64,000 nucleotides of DNA from assembly GCA_023375675.1 (NCBI GenBank), contig JALQBC010000026.1, positions 62,001-126,000 on the forward strand, given 5' to 3'. A program made the position numbers and the translations under genes. Positions 11,245-22,849 of this stretch are shown here, piece by piece. Position 1 is the first letter of the stretch. The number at the start of each line of letters is the position of its first letter. The notes under the pieces are model-generated. The model did not search any database. It was not told where the DNA came from and saw nothing but the letters and a program-made list of their open reading frames with translations. Source of the stretch: Cytospora piceicola. Lineage: Eukaryota > Ascomycota > Sordariomycetes > Diaporthales > Cytosporaceae.

Positions 11245-12503
11245 GGAAAAAGAAACAAACAACACAAGGGCTGCAGATCGAGGGCGTTCTTTTGGGAAGA
11301 CGTACTCGTTTGGTATGGGAAAGGAGTCCGGGCGATATTTGATTACTATTTTGGGCGCAACTTTTCGACTTGAATACCAAGGTATTCCAGCCGACTTGAA
11401 CCAACTACAAGGAATGTTGCATAGTCTTCAAATGCGCCATATGCATCACTGCTATGTGGGATTGTTCCTCAGAATGGGTTCCCAAGGGTTTACCCAGGGG
11501 GGCAGGTCTTCCTTACAGCGACATCCACCGCCAAAATCCAAGAAATTGAACTATCCTCAACATGTCACAGTTCAAAGATGAGTAAGTTGTAGGCGATTGC
11601 ATAGAGCTTAAATCTAGATGGTTGTTAACTTCGAAATACAATCTGATTTCAAGCCGAACGAGGTAAGTCATACTTGTATATACCCCGGTGTAATGTACGT
11701 CAAGAGCTTTTACTTGTTTACTAGCATTGCCGCTCGGCCGGAAGCCGCCAGTGTAAGACCGGACCGAACACACAATGCCCAGGTTTTATCGAAAATGAGA
11801 CGATGAGATATCGCTGAAGGAAAAGGAAGAAAATCAAAAAAGATACTGAAAGGATCGAAGCACGTCCAGTCTAGGGGCGGTGAAGTATATGTACGGCGTA
11901 CATAAATTTCTGGGGAGCACATGCATTGAACGTTGAGGCTCCGCAGTAGAAATGGGGCCTTTTTAGGCTCCGGATCCGTACACTGCAGTAGCCTGAATAG
12001 TGTAGTACGTGTAGTAGCACTTCTAGATAAATCAGAATTTAAGGACAGGGGATTGACAGGGATTGTCAGGATCCGAGGATTCAATCCTTTGCTGTCACCC
12101 CGTCGCAACTATTCTCTTTTTTTTTTTTTTTTTTGGAACCAAATTACCTAGGTAGATAGGTAGAGTATAGGAGTACAGCACATCTATATCTTTGCCCCTT
12201 CATCCACTCACTGGCCCTCGACTTTCACCCGGAACGTGCACTCACTAGACACGCTTGGAGGCTCAGAAATGCACTTCTCCTCCAACAACCACCACCACCC
12301 CATCCAGACCACCATCTGATCTCATTGACGGCTGCTGTTATGATACCACAGCCTTCCGCCTCCAGCTACCAGCTTCCCCCGACCAGACTCAACCTCACCC
12401 AGCCGGTGATGCTCCTCACCCGCTTCAGGACTCCTGACCTGACCCCCCGCGATCCTTGCTGCATTGCTCTTGCTGTTGCTGCTGGTCGTCGTGTTGACGA
12501 AGC
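11245..12503. other. intergenic with poly(T) tract and TACCTAGGTA
   Basis: About 1.26 kb between YTH1 and the TRK gene. A run of about 18 T lies near 12117-12134, with the palindrome at 12145-12154 just downstream. The stretch from 12230 to 12500 is CT/CA-rich and is probably the TRK leader. No gene seen. Confidence 0.5.
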
Positions 12504-14952
12504 ATGGCTCGTCGAAGAGGCTGGAGCCCACGCTGGACCGCAGACTTCCTCGTCGACCACCCCCGAGCCGCCCAACTGCTTCGGGAACTGCGCGCCTTTC
12601 TGCCCCCCTTGAACTTCATCACTATCCACTATGCTTATTTTATCATCCTCACTTTGGTCACCTCCGTCATCTTCTGGGGTTCGTCCAACCCGGACTTCAG
12701 CATCGGCTATGCCGACAGTCTCTTCCTCACTGTCTCTGCCATGACCGAGGCCGGCCTGAACACGGTGAACCTCAGCCAGATGACCACCTGGCAGCAGGTC
12801 CTGCTGTGGCTGCTCATTGTCCTCGGCAGTGCCATCTGGGTTTCCATCTGGACAGTGGCTTTTCGCCTGCGCGCCTTTGAGAAGCGCTTCGAGGATATCG
12901 TGCGTGTCGAGAGGGAAAAGCGGGAGAAGTCCCGGCTGAGGCGACCAGGGAGCTCCATCGGCGCCAGCATCCCCTTCTTCAGGACCATGACTTTCGGGAA
13001 GGCGTTAACCTCACCAGCTGGGAACCCCAGTCTCTCCGGTACTGGGACGAAGGTGGCAGTCAGCGGGAGCAGCATCGGGGCCGATGACAACTCGGCGCCC
13101 ACGGTCAATGACCGGCGTACGGCGTCTCTGCCGGATCTGGATGGGCAGACCCAGGCTCATCGGCCGGACCATGCGGTCGGGTTGAATATGGACGAGACGG
13201 AAGGTAGCCATATGACTGAGCTCCCGAGGACCAACTCTCGTATCACCTTCGCGGATGATGCAGGTTTGCCAGGCACGACAGACGCGAGGGACGGAAGGAC
13301 CACTAGTGCCTATGCTACTGAGGGTCGGCTGAGGCGGCGCAACATCGACAGCAGTGAGGCGAAGGAGGAGGTCGAAGATGGAGGAGGCAACTCGCACATG
13401 CACCACTTCCTTAACAAGCAGACTGTCGGCCGGAATGCGCAGTTCCACGACCTCACCACCGAGGAGCGGGAGCATCTGGGAGGCTGCGAGTACCGCGCCC
13501 TGAAGGTTCTCTCCGTCATCGTGCCACTGTATTCCTTCTTGTGGCAATTCCTCGGGTGCATCTCGCTCGGAGCGTGGATTGCCCACAACAAGCCAGAAGT
13601 GGCTACCGATAATGGCGTCAATCCCTGGTGGGCGGGCATCTTCTTCGGGGCATCTGCTTTCAACAACTCCGGGATGGCCCTTCTCGACGCAAATGTGATC
13701 CCCTTTGAGACCAGTTACTTCGTCCTGCTTGTCATGGGGGCCATGATACTGGCTGGCAACACCGCGTACCCGATATTCCTTCGCTTCATCGTGTGGTCTA
13801 TCTTAAAAGTGCTATGTTTAGCTACGACGGACGATGCACTCCCCGACTTCAAAGAGACCTTGAGATTCATCCTGAAATACCCCCGACGAGTCTACACCAA
13901 TATGTTCCCAGCCCGTCAAACCTGGTGGCTTCTCTTTATGGTCCTTCTGCTCAACATGACCGATTGGGTGTCGTTCGAGCTGCTCAACTTCGGCAACCCG
14001 GTCATTGAGGGGATCCCAGTCGGCCCGCGTATTATTGATGGCCTCTTCCAGGCTATAGGTATGTCAATCCCTCACAAATTATCCCGTTGGTTCTCAGCAT
14101 CCTGGTACTCATAACTGACAATCACGCGCAGCCGTCCGATCAGGAGGTTTCTACGTCGTGTCTATACCCAATCTCTACATCGGACTACAGATACTGTACG
14201 TGATTATGATGTACATCTCAGTATACCCCGTAGTCATCACGATGCGCCACTCCAACGTGTACGAGGAGCGCTCCCTCGGTATCTACGCCGATGACCCTGA
14301 GCCCGACCTGGCCGACCTGGAACAAGGCCACAGACACGGCCCCGGGCACCAGTCCCAGTCCCAGCCCCAGTCCCAGTCCCAGCCCCAGCCCCAGCTCCAG
14401 CTCCAGCTCCAGCTCCAGCGGACCAACAGCACCCAGCGCCGGCGGGATTCCACAGCGACAGCCAAAGTCACGCGAGCCCTCAAACGACATTTCGCCTGGC
14501 ACGGCGTCGGCGTGCAGCCGCGCTGGAAGGACGAGCCCGAGAGCCGCATCAATTTCATCAGCCAGCAGGTGCAGGGGCAGCTCGCGCACGACATCTGGTG
14601 GCTCGTACTGGCCGTGCTGGTCATCAGCACCATCGAGACGTCGCACTTCCTGGGCGACCCCGCGGCCTATTCCGTCTTCAACATCATCTTCGAGATCGTC
14701 TCGGCGTACGGGACGGTCGGCATAAGCGTCGGGGTTCCCAATGCGTCTTACAGCTTCGCCGGGGGCTGGCACACGGCCTCGAAGCTTGTGCTGTGCCTGG
14801 TCATGCTGCGGGGTAGACATCGTGGGTTGCCGGTGGCGCTGGACCGCGCGGTGAGGCTGCCTGGTGAGCAGCTGTATCGGGATGAGGAGGACGACAATCG
14901 GATACGGAGGAGCATGACGAATCGGAGGATGAGCCTTGAGTCTCATGGATAG
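12504..14952 (+). CDS. TRK1: TRK-family high-affinity potassium transporter
   Basis: Two exons, 12504-14058 and 14132-14952, 791 residues. A TGA lies in frame four codons before the ATG, which fixes the start. TRK proteins are plasma-membrane K+ uptake systems built from four M1-P-M2 repeats. All four pore regions are visible: SAMTEAGLNTVN, SAFNNSGMALLD, QAIAVRSGGFYV (across the splice site) and VSAYGTVGISVG; each keeps the key Gly. The first repeat opens with FITIHYAYFIIL as in other fungal TRKs. Between repeats 1 and 2 is a long hydrophilic cytosolic loop (about residues 135-315). A second loop after repeat 3 carries the Gln-rich repeat listed separately. The protein ends shortly after the conserved GRHRGLPVALDRAV. 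Confidence 0.95.
14350..14418 (+). repeat. hexanucleotide repeat coding for Xaa-Gln dipeptides in TRK
   Basis: Eleven 6-base units of the form CAG-YCC/CCC/CTC encode an alternating Gln-Ser/Pro/Leu stretch in the intracellular loop between TRK repeats 3 and 4. The unit length keeps the frame, so copy-number change would alter only loop length. Confidence 0.9.
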
Positions 14953-15651
14953 TAGGGGTAGTGCTATTGGGACTCTGAGCGTCACTCCTGACGGTGCTGC
15001 CGGGTGATGAGACTTCTGGTTGGTGATCAAGCTGTTGTCTCTAAGCGAGCAGGAGTGCCGCTTGGGTGCTTTGCAATATGTAAGTAAGAGGATTGGAAAA
15101 GGAGGAAGAGCAGGAGGGGTTGAAGGCCAAAGGCCATAAAAGGTGGGAGCACATACGCTCTATGTAGACAGCAAGACTGCATATACTGAGGAGAACAGTA
15201 GTACACATCGTACCTTGATATTATATGGCACTCACCCGTTTGTATACAATCTCCGGTGACCTAAGAAACTAGATGTACTGTTTGTTGCATGCCCGGGTGG
15301 CCACATTCTCTTGGTCTCCATGGCCACTATGTTGTCTTTCAAAGCAGGTCATTGTCTGCTTATCCGTGCCTATATACCCGGGTAAGTGATAGTACCTAGG
15401 TATCTACAGTAGGTACTTCAGTAGGTGCCTAGGGTAGCAACAAGGCAGATCACTGTGTATAGTCCGTTCGTTGGTCCGCCGGCATAACGTCTGAAAATAC
15501 AAAAACAATTACCGTGTATCACACGTAAATCTTCTTGTCCTCCCACCCTCCCTGCCTTCACCAGAATGCAAGGACATTGGCGTTACTAGGTACCTTTTTC
15601 CCACAGTCCATGTCATGAAGTTCATCAAGGGCTTCCATTTAAATAACCACA
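14953..15651. other. intergenic, contains TACCTAGGTA
   Basis: No gene seen. The palindrome is at 15393-15402, followed within 30 bases by two related half-sites (gtaggtact, gtaggtgcc). Confidence 0.5.
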
Positions 15652-16608
15652 ATGCAGGGACAGACACAAAATACCGGAAGACAACCCACAAAGCAACTGA
15701 CCATGTCTGACCGCAAGAAACCTGGAAAGAACAGCTCTCGAATGGGCAGAAAGAAGCCTGTCTCCACGGCTGATGAGGCCTATGAGTCCACAGCCATCCC
15801 CTCGCCCTTCTTGCGGGCTGGATTTGACATTGGTGTTGACATATCCGTCCCTCCTCGCCAGAACAGCAAGGATACCACTGTTTTGGCCACAGCTTGTGAT
15901 GCTTCTGGACAGGCTGATGCCACCACCACCACCACCACCACCAACACCAACACCTTTGCCAGCCATACCCCCGGTTCCAGTGCTGCTGCTGCTTCGACCA
16001 AGAAGAGCAGCAGTGCTCAGGCTACCAAGCGGGGTCGTGCCATTATTTCCAACAAGAAGGCTCTTGCTTTGGATGCTCTGGGTTTGAAGGACGACAACAC
16101 TCCTGCCACCAACAAGAAGTCAAAGGCCCCCAAGGCCCCCAAGGCTTCGAAGGCAGCTCCTGCCACTCCCAAGAAGCCCAAGGAGGGCAAGACCGCCGCA
16201 CCTCCCAAGGTCACTCCTTCTAAGCGCACTCATGACGCTTCCTTTCCTGATCTCAGCTACTGGTCGAGTACGTATATCCATCACATCTTCCCGCCTTCCC
16301 ACCTACGATCTCACCAGAAACGGCTCCAACGAGAGAGGGATAGTCCGTGTTTGTGTCGTTACTGAGACAATGAAAACAATACAGGCAGCAAGTCCAAGGA
16401 CGAGGACAACGTCTTCGAGTCCGACTCCGACTCCGCCGCCTACAAGAAGAACGATCGTTCCGACTACCTCGAGCACAGCAGTGACAACGAGTCCGACTAT
16501 CTGAAGCGTGAGCGCGAGTTTGCGTTGGGCAATGAGGACGACGACGACGACGAGTACCTCAAGCACTACCACGGCGAGGACACCCCTATCAAGAAGCCCC
16601 GAACCTAA
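15652..16608 (+). CDS. Lys/Ala/Pro-rich hypothetical protein with acidic C-terminus
   Basis: Exons 15652-16267 and 16385-16608; the intron is GTACGT..CAG. From the ATG at 15652 the product has 279 residues; a second in-frame ATG at 15703 (MSDRKKPGK) would give 262 and is equally plausible. The middle is a histone-H1-like run of Lys, Ala and Pro (KAPKAPKASKAAPATPKKPK) preceded by a Thr run. The second exon is strongly acidic, with a DDDDDE block and the repeated phrases SDYLEHS and SDYLKRE. Such a bipolar charge pattern suggests a nuclear chromatin- or RNA-associated protein, but I do not recognise a domain and no function is assigned. Confidence 0.75.
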
Positions 16609-17006
16609 GTCATCATCCTACCTTGGTCTTTCAGCATGCAGAATGGCGTAAGGGTTTCATTTTCGATGTACTGTCTGGGTTTGGTCTCACCTGGCGTCGC
16701 GTCTGTAAAGGATCTCTGTACGTTGGCGTACTAAGGGTATGGGAAACATCAGACACAGGATTCCTCCACACCAATCATGTGCCGGCTGTAATGGCCTCTA
16801 GTCTCTAGATGGAAGGGAGATTGGTAGCCACAATGCACCTGTGTCGCATCATCCAAGATTGAGGTCTGATCTTCGTATGCACAGCTGTGACATAATATAT
16901 GTGATCGAATCCAATGTCGTCCCAACGTGCGGACAAACCATGAAACCAGTGGCGTCATCGGAAAGAAATATGAGCAGAGTATCCCAAAGTCAACACTATA
17001 TCCTTG
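16609..17006. other. intergenic between convergent genes
   Basis: Holds the 3' ends of the Lys/Ala-rich gene and of the DUF1776 gene, which run toward each other. No further feature seen. Confidence 0.5.
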
Positions 17007-18600
17007 TTAACCCTCCTTCCAAACGTTGGCACCAGCATTGTCCACATTGATATACTCGCTGCCCGACCCAATATCCCCTTCTCCATTCTCACTCCCGCTT
17101 CTCGGGCTTGCATGGTAGCTACTCTGCCAGCTCGCCAGCTCGTTGACCCTCCTCATTCCCATCATCCACTCCACCAATGTCCGCGGCACCCACTTTCCTA
17201 CAAATCCGTACAGATCAGCGCCCAGACCGACTCTGACAACGTTGCTGGTTATCGACCCGTCGATAACGTCAAACACGGCATTGTTTAGGTCCCGCAGCGA
17301 GGAGCCTCTCATTCCCCGAACACGGCCCGCCGAGATCGCGCTGCTGGACGTGTTGACAAAGTTGCGTCCGTAAGTGTGACGTGCTGCCTCGGGCCAGGCA
17401 AGCGTTTCCGCAGATTCTGGCGCGGGCAGCAGACCCGGCTGAACGGCGGACGAGGTTCGCAGGGCGGAGGGTGTAAAGCCCGCGAAGTCAAACGTGCCGA
17501 GCTGGACGTGTGTCACGGGGATAGACAGGGGCCGCAACTCGCCCGCTAGCACTTCCGTAAAGGCCGACAGTGCGGAGCAAACGGTTGCCTCGGGGGCGTG
17601 GAAGGGTGGGTTGATAGAGGAGATAATGGAGGGTGTGAAGACGATGACTTTGGGAGGTGGTTTCTCGCTGGGTGTGGCGAGTTTGGCTGTAAGAAGGGGC
17701 AGGAAGGCCTGGATGGTGAGTATGGGGTGGAGGAGGTGGGTGTTGAAGAGGTCTGAGAAGCTCGATGGCGGGATGGTGGCTATCGGGGAGGTCTGATAGC
17801 TTAGCGACGGGATGAGGATAACGCATTTCAAGGTGAGGTAGTTTGCTTTTGCGCCTGGCACAGCTGCGTGGGGGGTTTGCAGGTGTTGTGCAAATCTTTC
17901 GATAGATGCGCCGGCGCTTGGAGGCTGTAATGAGGAAGAGCATATTAGTGAAATGAACGGGCCATTCTCGGACCAAAAACTCACATCCGTAATGTCGATG
18001 CCCAAGGGGCGAATATCCGGCCTGGACAGGTTTTGCACCATGACCTCGTCATCGATGGTGTTGCACGCGATGTAGACGATAAATCCCCTCCTTTCCAGGT
18101 CGAGGGACAGCGACCTCGTCAGGGGCAGCTTTGGGTCACCAGCAATAACCACAACCTCGAGCCGTCCCCCATTCCTTGCGCGTCTTGCCCTCCGTGTCTT
18201 CCGGCTGTACTTGCTCTTCCTGTATCCTCGGTATACTATGACACCGGTGGTGAGGATCATGAAGCCCGTGAGGATCTTGTGTCGCGAGAGCCAGTCCTGG
18301 GCCCGGTCGTAGAGCGAGGCCGGCAGCGAGGTGGCTACTGGCGGAGGAGGTCTGGCGTGCGGGCGGATGGCGTTGGGAATCCATTCTTGGGAGGATAACG
18401 ATTCCCTCACTTGGTCTGCAATCTTGTCGACATGGCGATCGATGACATCGGCAACATCATTGGAATACTGCTTGACGTGGGTGGGTATCGAAGACAACTG
18501 CCTCCTCCATTAGCTTTTGGACTTGCGTATTGCGCGTGGCGGGCGCATCGGATTTGGAGCAGCTCACGATGTCCAGAAATTGCTGGTCGTCGGCAGACAT
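17007..18600 (-). CDS. DUF1776 family protein (Rossmann-like, single TM)
   Basis: Three exons: 18600-18568, 18497-17985 and 17924-17007, giving 487 residues. The first exon encodes MSADDQQFLDI and joins to LSSIPTHVKQYSNDVADVID, the typical opening of this family. A hydrophobic segment near residues 85-105 (ILTGFMILTTGVIVY) is followed by a basic run, so the protein is probably membrane-anchored with the larger domain on one side. The rest resembles short-chain dehydrogenases (VVVIAGDPKLPLTRSLSLDLERRG; FNTHLLHPILTIQAFLPLL) but lacks a clear YxxxK site. Its role is unknown. Intron 2 (17925-17984) is exactly 60 nt and free of stops in frame. Confidence 0.9.
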
Positions 18601-18983
18601 GTTGGAGGTCTAGTATCCCTGGGTGTGGAGTTTGATCTAAGTAGTCAAACAAATCCACTGGGCTTTATAGTAATAATGTAATGTTGGGAAGATGGAGTTA
18701 CGAGAAAAGAAAAAGCAGCTGATAATACCCGAGGTCGTCCTACCCGATCGCTATCAATGGTTATCAATCTATTTATCGCCTCCAAAACCCCACCTGCACG
18801 CGACACTGCACCCAGGCTGCCAGGACTGCCAGGGGACGACACCTCACTGTGCGTCAGCGGGGTCAACTGGTGCGTCAAGTGGGGGAGAAGAGGAATTCAG
18901 GGACCAAGCTTAAGCAGGGATGGAGAGAAGGGGGGGGGACAGGTTGACTCGGGGTTAGGGTATATCGGTACATATTTCAACAG
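18601..18983. other. intergenic, G run and telomere-like word
   Basis: Upstream region of DUF1776 and 3' flank of the methyltransferase. It contains a run of nine G near 18930 and GGGTTAGGG at 18952-18960. Confidence 0.5.
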
Positions 18984-20036
18984 TCATATCTTCCTCGCCA
19001 TCACTCTCAGCCTCACATAACTGATCATAAACCCGCCGTCCGGCTTCCTACACACCGCCTCCAGCGCCTTCACAGCCTCATTGATGGCAGCCTCCCTCTC
19101 ATTCTCATCATCGATCGCCTCAAACCACTGTGCACCCATCAGCCGGATCCACCCATCCACACCACCCTCATCCGCCGTTGTAGGCCGCCACTCTCGCTCA
19201 ACCTTCTCAACCTTCCACCCGCCAACTGTGTCTTCCATCATACTGCGGGCCCACTCCTCGTCTCCAAAGAACCACGGGCTAACCTCCACGGCTTTCTCGA
19301 GACCTATCCTTCGCCCGACGGTGAGGAGTAGGGCGGTCACCATCTCGCAGACGTTGCCCAGGCCGCCCATCTCAAACACGAAAACGCCTCCTGGCTGCAG
19401 CGATTCGCGTACACCGCGGAAGAAGTCTTCATGGCGGTTGCGAGGCTTCAGTATCCAATGCATGGCAGCGTTAGAGAATGCTTTGGTGAATCGCTGCTCG
19501 GTGAGGCTGGGATGGTTGATGATGTCGAGGGCGTCGCAAACTGGTCGTCCCCAAGCTGTCAGCCATTGCCTGCAGTTGTAGTTGTGTTCCAAGGGGTATA
19601 CTTGCCTTCAAACGTAGAGTTGTCAACTCCAATGTCTTGGATCGCCTTGACAGAGGCGTCGATCATGGTCTTGGAGCTATCAATGCCATGCAATCTGCCC
19701 TTCCCCTGAGCCAGCACTTTAGCCAACTCGACGTCCAAGATGCCGTCTGTATACGTAATATGTCAACACCCGCCCGTATACCCTTTCTTCGTCACCCTGA
19801 AAGGAGAAAAATACTGACCACCACAACCAATGTCCAGGATGACGTCGTCTGGTTGCGGGTCGAGCCATCCCATCACCTTCGTGGCCAGCTTCGGCACGAA
19901 CGAAGCGGACTTTTGATAGGCCTGGAACAGAGCATGTAAGCCTGGTTTCTGGATAGACCATTTTGCAGTGAGCAGTCACTTGAGGCCGGGTTCAGTATAC
20001 CTCGGAAGACCAATGGTCTTTTGATTCTGCCGTCAT
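18984..20036 (-). CDS. SAM-dependent methyltransferase, trans-aconitate-methyltransferase-like
   Basis: Four exons: 20036-20001, 19921-19819, 19746-19606 and 19540-18984, 278 residues. It starts MTAESKDHWSSEAYQKSASFVPKL; motif I is DVILDIGCGDGILD, split by intron 2 after the second Gly. HGIDSSKTMI is the acidic loop after strand 2, and FSNAAMHWILKP is the motif that places it beside trans-aconitate and similar small-molecule methyltransferases. The substrate is unknown. Intron 3 (19605-19541) begins GC and ends AG. I chose the acceptor GACCAG because it restores the expected TFEVCDALD strand and leaves a CTGAC branch site about 20 nt before it; an acceptor 15 nt earlier would add five residues and put the branch site too close. 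Confidence 0.87.
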
Positions 20037-20291
20037 CTTCGGCAATTGTCCTCTGTGACACTCGGAAATAATTCGAAGACAGAGAATACGTGGAGGATGG
20101 CAATTATCGTCGCTGAAATGAGCCGACAACAGCTTTATATCCTTTCGTTGACTAAGAAAGGCCCCTCATGTAGGTGTAAGTCGGTAAGTCGACGTCGGGC
20201 AGATGCTCCGATCTCGGAGAAGGTACTAGTAACGAAATAAAGGTACAAGACTATATAACCTGAATGGTAGACTTGGTCGGAGTGCAGCCAT

Positions 20292-20320
20292 CGAAACGAA
20301 AGACGAAACGAAAGACGAAG
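20292..20320 (+). repeat. 12-nt tandem repeat
   Basis: Two full copies of CGAAACGAAAGA plus a partial third, in the gap between the methyltransferase and the amidase relic. Confidence 0.85.
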
Positions 20321-20490
20321 CGCAGTCCTGCCCCGTGGACTGAAACGTTACCAACTGAAGTGTTGACGACGTTGATGTTTCGAGGTCAACATCACACCCA
20401 AAATAACAGCCAGATCGACGAAGTGTTTGGGGCCCCAATCGTCGGTCTCCGACCAGAGCAGTCATGATACTGAAGTCCATTGTATCAGGC

Positions 20491-21064
20491 TCAGTCGATT
20501 CCAAGGAGCTTATACTCCTTTTCACCCAGTGCACTCTCCAGCCTCTTCATAATGGCCAGCACCCTGTCCTCCTCTTCCACCTCCAGTCTCCGGTCGACGA
20601 CCTGCACGCCAACGGTAAGCCATGCATAGCCTCTGCATCATACAACTTGTACGCACCCTGAGCGAGCCCATTTACCTCTTTGATTCCCAAACCCGCCGGT
20701 AATTGGCCCAGTGAATCGTCCACGTGGGTGATGGAAAACACCCTTGCGGTGTAGTCAAGCAGCAATCATAAGGCAGAGAAATATGCAATCTGAAGCCACC
20801 AGGCTAGGACTCGGAGAACTACTTACGATGCCAAACAAAAACGTATGCCCACAAATGCTCACGGCATCTTTTATACCATCATGAAGCACGGCCGGCGTGG
20901 CATTCGGCGTTGCAAGGACGAAGTCGGAATCCGTCTTGTTCCACCGCTCAAACCACTCCGCTTTATAAGCCTCCCTCTCAGTAAACGATTTCCAATTCTC
21001 GAATGTCGTCTCGCAATTCGAATTCGTAAATTTTCCATGATGATCTGACAAAGGTGCATCCTGT
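20491..21064 (-). pseudogene. 3' relic of an amidase (acetamidase-type) gene
   Basis: Only the last third of an amidase-signature enzyme can be read: ENWKSFTEREAYKAEWFERW, DFVLATPNATPAVLHDGIKDA, then after an intron LDYTARVFSITHVD, GAYKLYDAEAMHGLP. After a one-base loss near 20612 the frame continues as VGVQVVDRRLE..., MKRLESALGEKEYKLLGID and stops at 20493-20491. The intron donor GTAAGT (20826-20821) is intact, but where the acceptor AG should precede CTTGAC the sequence is TG (20761-20760). The N-terminal two thirds, with the Ser-Ser-Lys catalytic triad, are absent; intact enzymes have about 550 residues. A dead, truncated copy. Confidence 0.82.
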
Positions 21065-21584
21065 TGGCGCGTTGATTTTGTTTGAAACTGACTGGGTCGC
21101 TTGATCAGTGAGGGGGAACATCTCGTCCAAGTCGTTATGTAAGTCGTGTAAGTGGGTGGATCCTGTGGGCTGCTCACCAATCCCGTCGATGTCTGATGTA
21201 GTCCAGGAAGAACAACATCTCGGCTGTTCACTGTAAGCACCTTTACAGGTTACTGCACTCCATAACTGGTAGCCGGGTGGGTTGTCCTGGAATGCCAAGC
21301 AAAGCATGCCAGGTCAGTCGTCGTAGATTTCGCCCAGCCTTGCTTGCCCATGTGGCTCTAGGGAAACAAGTCTATTTTTCTCTATCTAGGTAGCCATGTA
21401 CCTACCTCTCTGGTCTAGGCACACCATAGCTCATGGCTACAACTTATGCATCCGATGCTTCGAAACGCCCTTCCCTACCTACCACGTCCCTATGATGATA
21501 ACCTGTCCACGTATGAGGCAAACCATCCCGGGACATAGAATTAGATGCCCCAGTCATTGTCCATTAATAGCCCTTTACAACCTT
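21065..21584. other. intergenic
   Basis: Lies between the amidase relic and the stop of the FKBP gene. No amidase-like sequence is visible here, so the missing part was deleted or has diverged beyond recognition. Confidence 0.5.
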
Positions 21585-22495
21585 TTACAGCTCGTTATGC
21601 TCCTGGGAGTCGTCGGTATCCATCAGCATCGTCTTAGCTACCTCCAGGATCTTCTCGCCGACCTTCTCAGTCGCCTCCTCAACAGGGGCGTCGGTGGTCA
21701 AGCTTGTCTTGAGGACGATGGACTCGGGCTTGGGCACTCCATCAATTCCAAGCAACTCCGTTTCGAAGACTGGCGGCGCATCGTGTTAGCACAAGGCGCA
21801 AAGCCGACTTGGGGCGAACAAGGCGGGTACGTACTCAGTGTTGATCCCGCGGGAATTGGGCCTATCGACCGTTGGCCGTAGCCCTTCTCGGGGGGAATGG
21901 TGAGAGTCCTAGGACGAGCAGGGTTAGATTAGATACAGGATGCTTATGAAGTGAGGCAAACAGCGGTGGCTTAGACCGTGCACATACCTCTTCTCGCCAA
22001 TGCACATATCCAGGAGACCCTCATCCCATCTGCCATCCTCATGTATTAGCTTCTGATCAACTCCCGAATCTCTTCAATTTCCCGGTCTTGGGATGTACAA
22101 ACCCCTTGATCACTTGGCCGCTTCCGAGCTTGAAGCTGAAGGGCGTTCCTCGGTCGTAGCCTAGAAGAGAGGGATTGATCAGCTACCTGTGGCGAAAAGT
22201 CGCTACCAACCTCTCCAGCAGTTGAGCACCATCTGCTGGAAAGAATGCGAGTTTGGGGGGTCGGGATGGGGGGGGGGGTGAGAGGCGTTTGGTAAAAAAC
22301 AGGGCGGCGCAACATACTTGCGTCGAACTTCTTTCCATCGGCCAGTGTGCCCCGGTAGTGCATTTGCACCTTGTCACCCTTCTGGGTTTTGCGGTCGCAC
22401 TCAATGGGCAAAGTCACATCGATCTTGAGGTCCTCGGCGGCGAGAGCCCCAACGGCAGCTGAGGCCAGGAGGAACAAGGTTGAGAAGAACTGCAT
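21585..22495 (-). CDS. FKB2: FKBP-type peptidyl-prolyl isomerase, ER lumen
   Basis: Five exons: 22495-22318, 22160-22103, 22029-21988, 21908-21835 and 21769-21585; 178 residues. A signal peptide ([19 protein letters not shown]) precedes a single FKBP domain: [78 protein letters not shown]. Aromatic active-site residues (Tyr, Phe, Trp, Tyr) are in place. The protein ends HNEL, an HDEL-type retrieval signal, so it should reside in the ER lumen and assist folding of secretory proteins (FKBP2/FKBP13 class). The C-terminal tail after the domain (about 55 residues) is longer than in yeast Fpr2. Intron 1 carries a long C run on the transcript. The gene is divergent from a 3.8 kb gene-poor region. 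Confidence 0.95.
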
Positions 22496-22811
22496 GTTTG
22501 TAGGCGCAATTGAGGGCGAATTTGGTGTTTCTCGGTAAAATGAGGCGTGCGGTTCACAAGTTTGGTAACTCAGAAAAGGCCAAGTCGTCGGGCAAAGGTG
22601 TCGAGCTAGGGAATTGAAGTCGGAATCAGGGCGACGTAATTGTTGGAGCTTCCAAGTTGTCATAGGTCATAGTGGCCTCTTCTTAGTGACCTTGGGACCC
22701 TGGCTCAAGTGCTTGGAACTGAAGCTCCGCCTTAGGTAGTTATGGACCAATCACAGCCAATCAAATCAGCAGCCTCATGATTAGTCATCAGCTTGTCACC
22801 CATGTCCCAAT

Positions 22812-22849
22812 GACGGCAGGACGGCAGGACGACAGGACAGCAGGACGGG
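22812..22849 (+). repeat. 8-nt tandem repeat (GACGGCAG)
   Basis: Four and a half units of GACGGCAG with single-base variants, in the region upstream of the FKBP gene. Confidence 0.85.

Noticed and set aside
14218..15030. Minus-strand frame with Leu/Gly repeats over the TRK gene end
   Set aside because: The repeats are the complement of the Gln-rich hexamer array in TRK.
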